From Acidobacteriaceae bacterium (GTDB lineage: Bacteria > Acidobacteriota > Terriglobia > Terriglobales > Acidobacteriaceae), in assembly GCA_003165075.1 (NCBI GenBank), contig PLSM01000119.1:103027-167026 (forward strand): a stretch of 64,000 bases of DNA, in the 5' to 3' direction. Made by a program: the position numbers and the translations under genes. Below the pieces are notes generated by a model. The model saw only the letters and a list, made by a program, of their open reading frames with translations, was not told the origin of the DNA and did not search any database. This document shows positions 62,825 through 64,000 of the stretch, one piece after another. Each line of letters starts with the position of its first letter. Position 1 is the stretch's first letter.

Positions 62825-64000
62825 TTGAAAGCGGGCGCGTTGTCGATCGCAGACTGCCATCCCATTCCCGAGGCGCCCGGATTGAGCCGCCTCTTTCTGG
62901 ACTACTGTGCCGGCGATGAGGCGGCGCGGCGGTTCTACGCCCTGAATTTGCCGGCAAGCGGTTGGCAGGCTCGCCCTCCGGTTCCCACCCACTGGCCGGA
63001 ACTGGTCACTCTGCTGGCCGCACAGAATCCCTCCGCATCCGCAGCGCCTGCGCTTGACGCGCTTCGGTCCGGGGCAGGCACGGTGTTGACCGGCCAACAG
63101 GTGGGACTATTTGGCGGGCCGCTATTCACGCCCTTCAAAGCGGCCACTGCGCTGGCTCGTGCCCGCCAGGCCACAAAGGCCGGTCGTCCTCACGCCGCCA
63201 TTTTCTGGCTGGCCACTGAAGATCACGACTTTGCAGAGATCAACCACGTCACCTTTCCCGCCCACCGTGAGTTGCGCAAGCTGGAGTACACAAGTGCGCC
63301 CCCGGCGCCCCGTCCCGTAGGCGCCATCCCTCTGGACGATTCGATTACGGCTCTCGTCGACGCGGCATCCGAGTTGCTTGGCTATTCCGAAGCCACGGAG
63401 GCGCTGGCCGCGGCCTATCAGCCGGGCCATACTTTCGCCCAGGCTTTTGCGGCGTTCTATTCCCGGGTCTTCGCCGCCCAGGGGCTGCTGGTGCTGGATG
63501 CCGGGGGGCGCGCGTTTCACCGCATTGGTGCGCCTGTGCTGCGCGCGGCCATCGAACGCGCCGATGAATTCCACGCCGCGCTGCTGGAACGCAACCGGGC
63601 GCTTGAGGCGTCCGGCTATCACGTTCAGGTGGCTGTCGGTGCGCAGTCCAGCCTGCTGTTTCTCATTGACCTGCGAACCGGCGCGCGCCTCGCCCTCAAG
63701 AGGCTGTCGCCGAGCGCAACTGAGCCTGCCGGTCTGTGGCAGGCCGGTCGACAGGCCTTGTCCACCGCCGATCTGCTCGGCATTCTCGATGCGGAACCGG
63801 AACGTATCTCGCCTTCGGCCCTTCTGCGGCCCCTTTTTCAGGATTTTCTGCTCTCCACCTCACTCACCATCGGCGGCCCCGCGGAGGTGGCCTACTTTGC
63901 CCAGTCCGCGGTGCTTTTCGAGCGCATTTTGGGGCGCATGACGCCGGCGGAGCCGCGTTTCTCCGCCACCTTGATCGAGCCCGCCATCGCAGACCTTCTG
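62825..64000 (+). CDS. bshC: BshC cysteine-adding enzyme of bacillithiol synthesis, 5' part
   Basis: The frame starts at TTG 62825 (AAGGG about 8 bases before) and runs off the right edge, giving about 392 residues. It matches BshC: PGLSRLFLDYCAGDEAARRF, VLTGQQVGLFGGPLFTPFKA, IFWLATEDHDFAEINHVTF, and the later SLTIGGPAEVAYFAQSA. In bacillithiol producers BshC ligates Cys to GlcN-malate. The C-terminal coiled coil lies outside the window. No bshA or bshB is in the window. Confidence 0.92.
   Translation, partial: MKAGALSIADCHPIPEAPGLSRLFLDYCAGDEAARRFYALNLPASGWQARPPVPTHWPELVTLLAAQNPSASAAPALDALRSGAGTVLTGQQVGLFGGPLFTPFKAATALARARQATKAGRPHAAIFWLATEDHDFAEINHVTFPAHRELRKLEYTSAPPAPRPVGAIPLDDSITALVDAASELLGYSEATEALAAAYQPGHTFAQAFAAFYSRVFAAQGLLVLDAGGRAFHRIGAPVLRAAIERADEFHAALLERNRALEASGYHVQVAVGAQSSLLFLIDLRTGARLALKRLSPSATEPAGLWQAGRQALSTADLLGILDAEPERISPSALLRPLFQDFLLSTSLTIGGPAEVAYFAQSAVLFERILGRMTPAEPRFSATLIEPAIADLL

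Noticed and set aside
1-64000. CRISPR array, transposase or phage genes
   Set aside because: No regularly spaced repeats, no transposase or integrase motifs and no phage structural genes were found.

Overview
The window is about 60% GC, densely coded on both strands, and carries no phage or transposase genes. The gene set suggests a Gram-negative soil bacterium of the Acidobacteriota, most likely class Terriglobia: hfq next to hflX, two DUF1080 (3-keto-disaccharide hydrolase-like) secreted proteins, an FG-GAP secreted protein, LPS heptose genes, bacillithiol enzyme BshC, a fused aroD-aroE, and an EF-P with a PGNLR loop. The taxon is an inference from gene content and was not searched.

Layout. 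1-3.2 kb (minus): edge of a type III polyketide synthase/methyltransferase operon, then bifunctional aroDE with a 22-bp perfect palindrome over its start codon. 3.3-8.7 kb (plus): M3 peptidase, YjbR-like protein, short-chain dehydrogenase, secreted DUF1080 and FG-GAP proteins. 9-15.5 kb: pgeF, an HU protein, a GT2 glycosyltransferase, an acyl-CoA synthetase, a Tat-exported barrel protein and a Gfo/Idh/MocA oxidoreductase. 15.7-19 kb: a tryptophanase and a two-gene sugar-1-kinase/nucleotidyltransferase pair. 19.5-23.8 kb: a periplasmic PaoABC-like molybdenum aldehyde oxidoreductase operon with a small Cys-rich protein; the tail of a decayed GH38 alpha-mannosidase follows. 24.4-27.9 kb: ADP-heptose operon (PfkB-HAD fusion, adenylyltransferase, epimerase). 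28.4 kb: tRNA-Val(CAC). 28.9-31.1 kb: ECF sigma, zinc-finger anti-sigma and a periplasmic DUF3106 protein. 31-38 kb: EamA-like permease, efp, a serine-pathway pair (class V aminotransferase, then serA carrying an N-terminal XRE helix-turn-helix), a secreted hydrolase and a YqeY protein. 38.2-40 kb: an outer-membrane-like protein and a second DUF1080 protein. 40-46.4 kb (minus): lysine/threonine-branch genes asd, lysC, dapB and dapA, with a TPR membrane protein and a ParDE-type toxin-antitoxin pair between dapB and dapA. 46.5-53.4 kb: small envelope proteins, NAD-type isocitrate dehydrogenase, nrdR, DUF5995, a PoxB-like enzyme and a DegT-type aminotransferase. 53.6-64 kb: hfq-hflX, two Nudix hydrolases, citrate synthase, two membrane proteins, PolX, a cold-shock protein and the first part of bshC.

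How the genes connect. Several units form plain pathways: shikimate (aroDE), serine (aminotransferase plus serA), aspartate family (asd-lysC-dapB-dapA), TCA entry (citrate synthase, isocitrate dehydrogenase) and LPS core heptose. No obvious defence or mobile island is present. The most unusual items are domain fusions and local sequence structures: the XRE-SerA fusion with an internal ribosome binding site, the PfkB-HAD fusion in the heptose operon, an EF-P whose tip residue is Asn rather than Lys or Arg, and the palindrome at aroDE.
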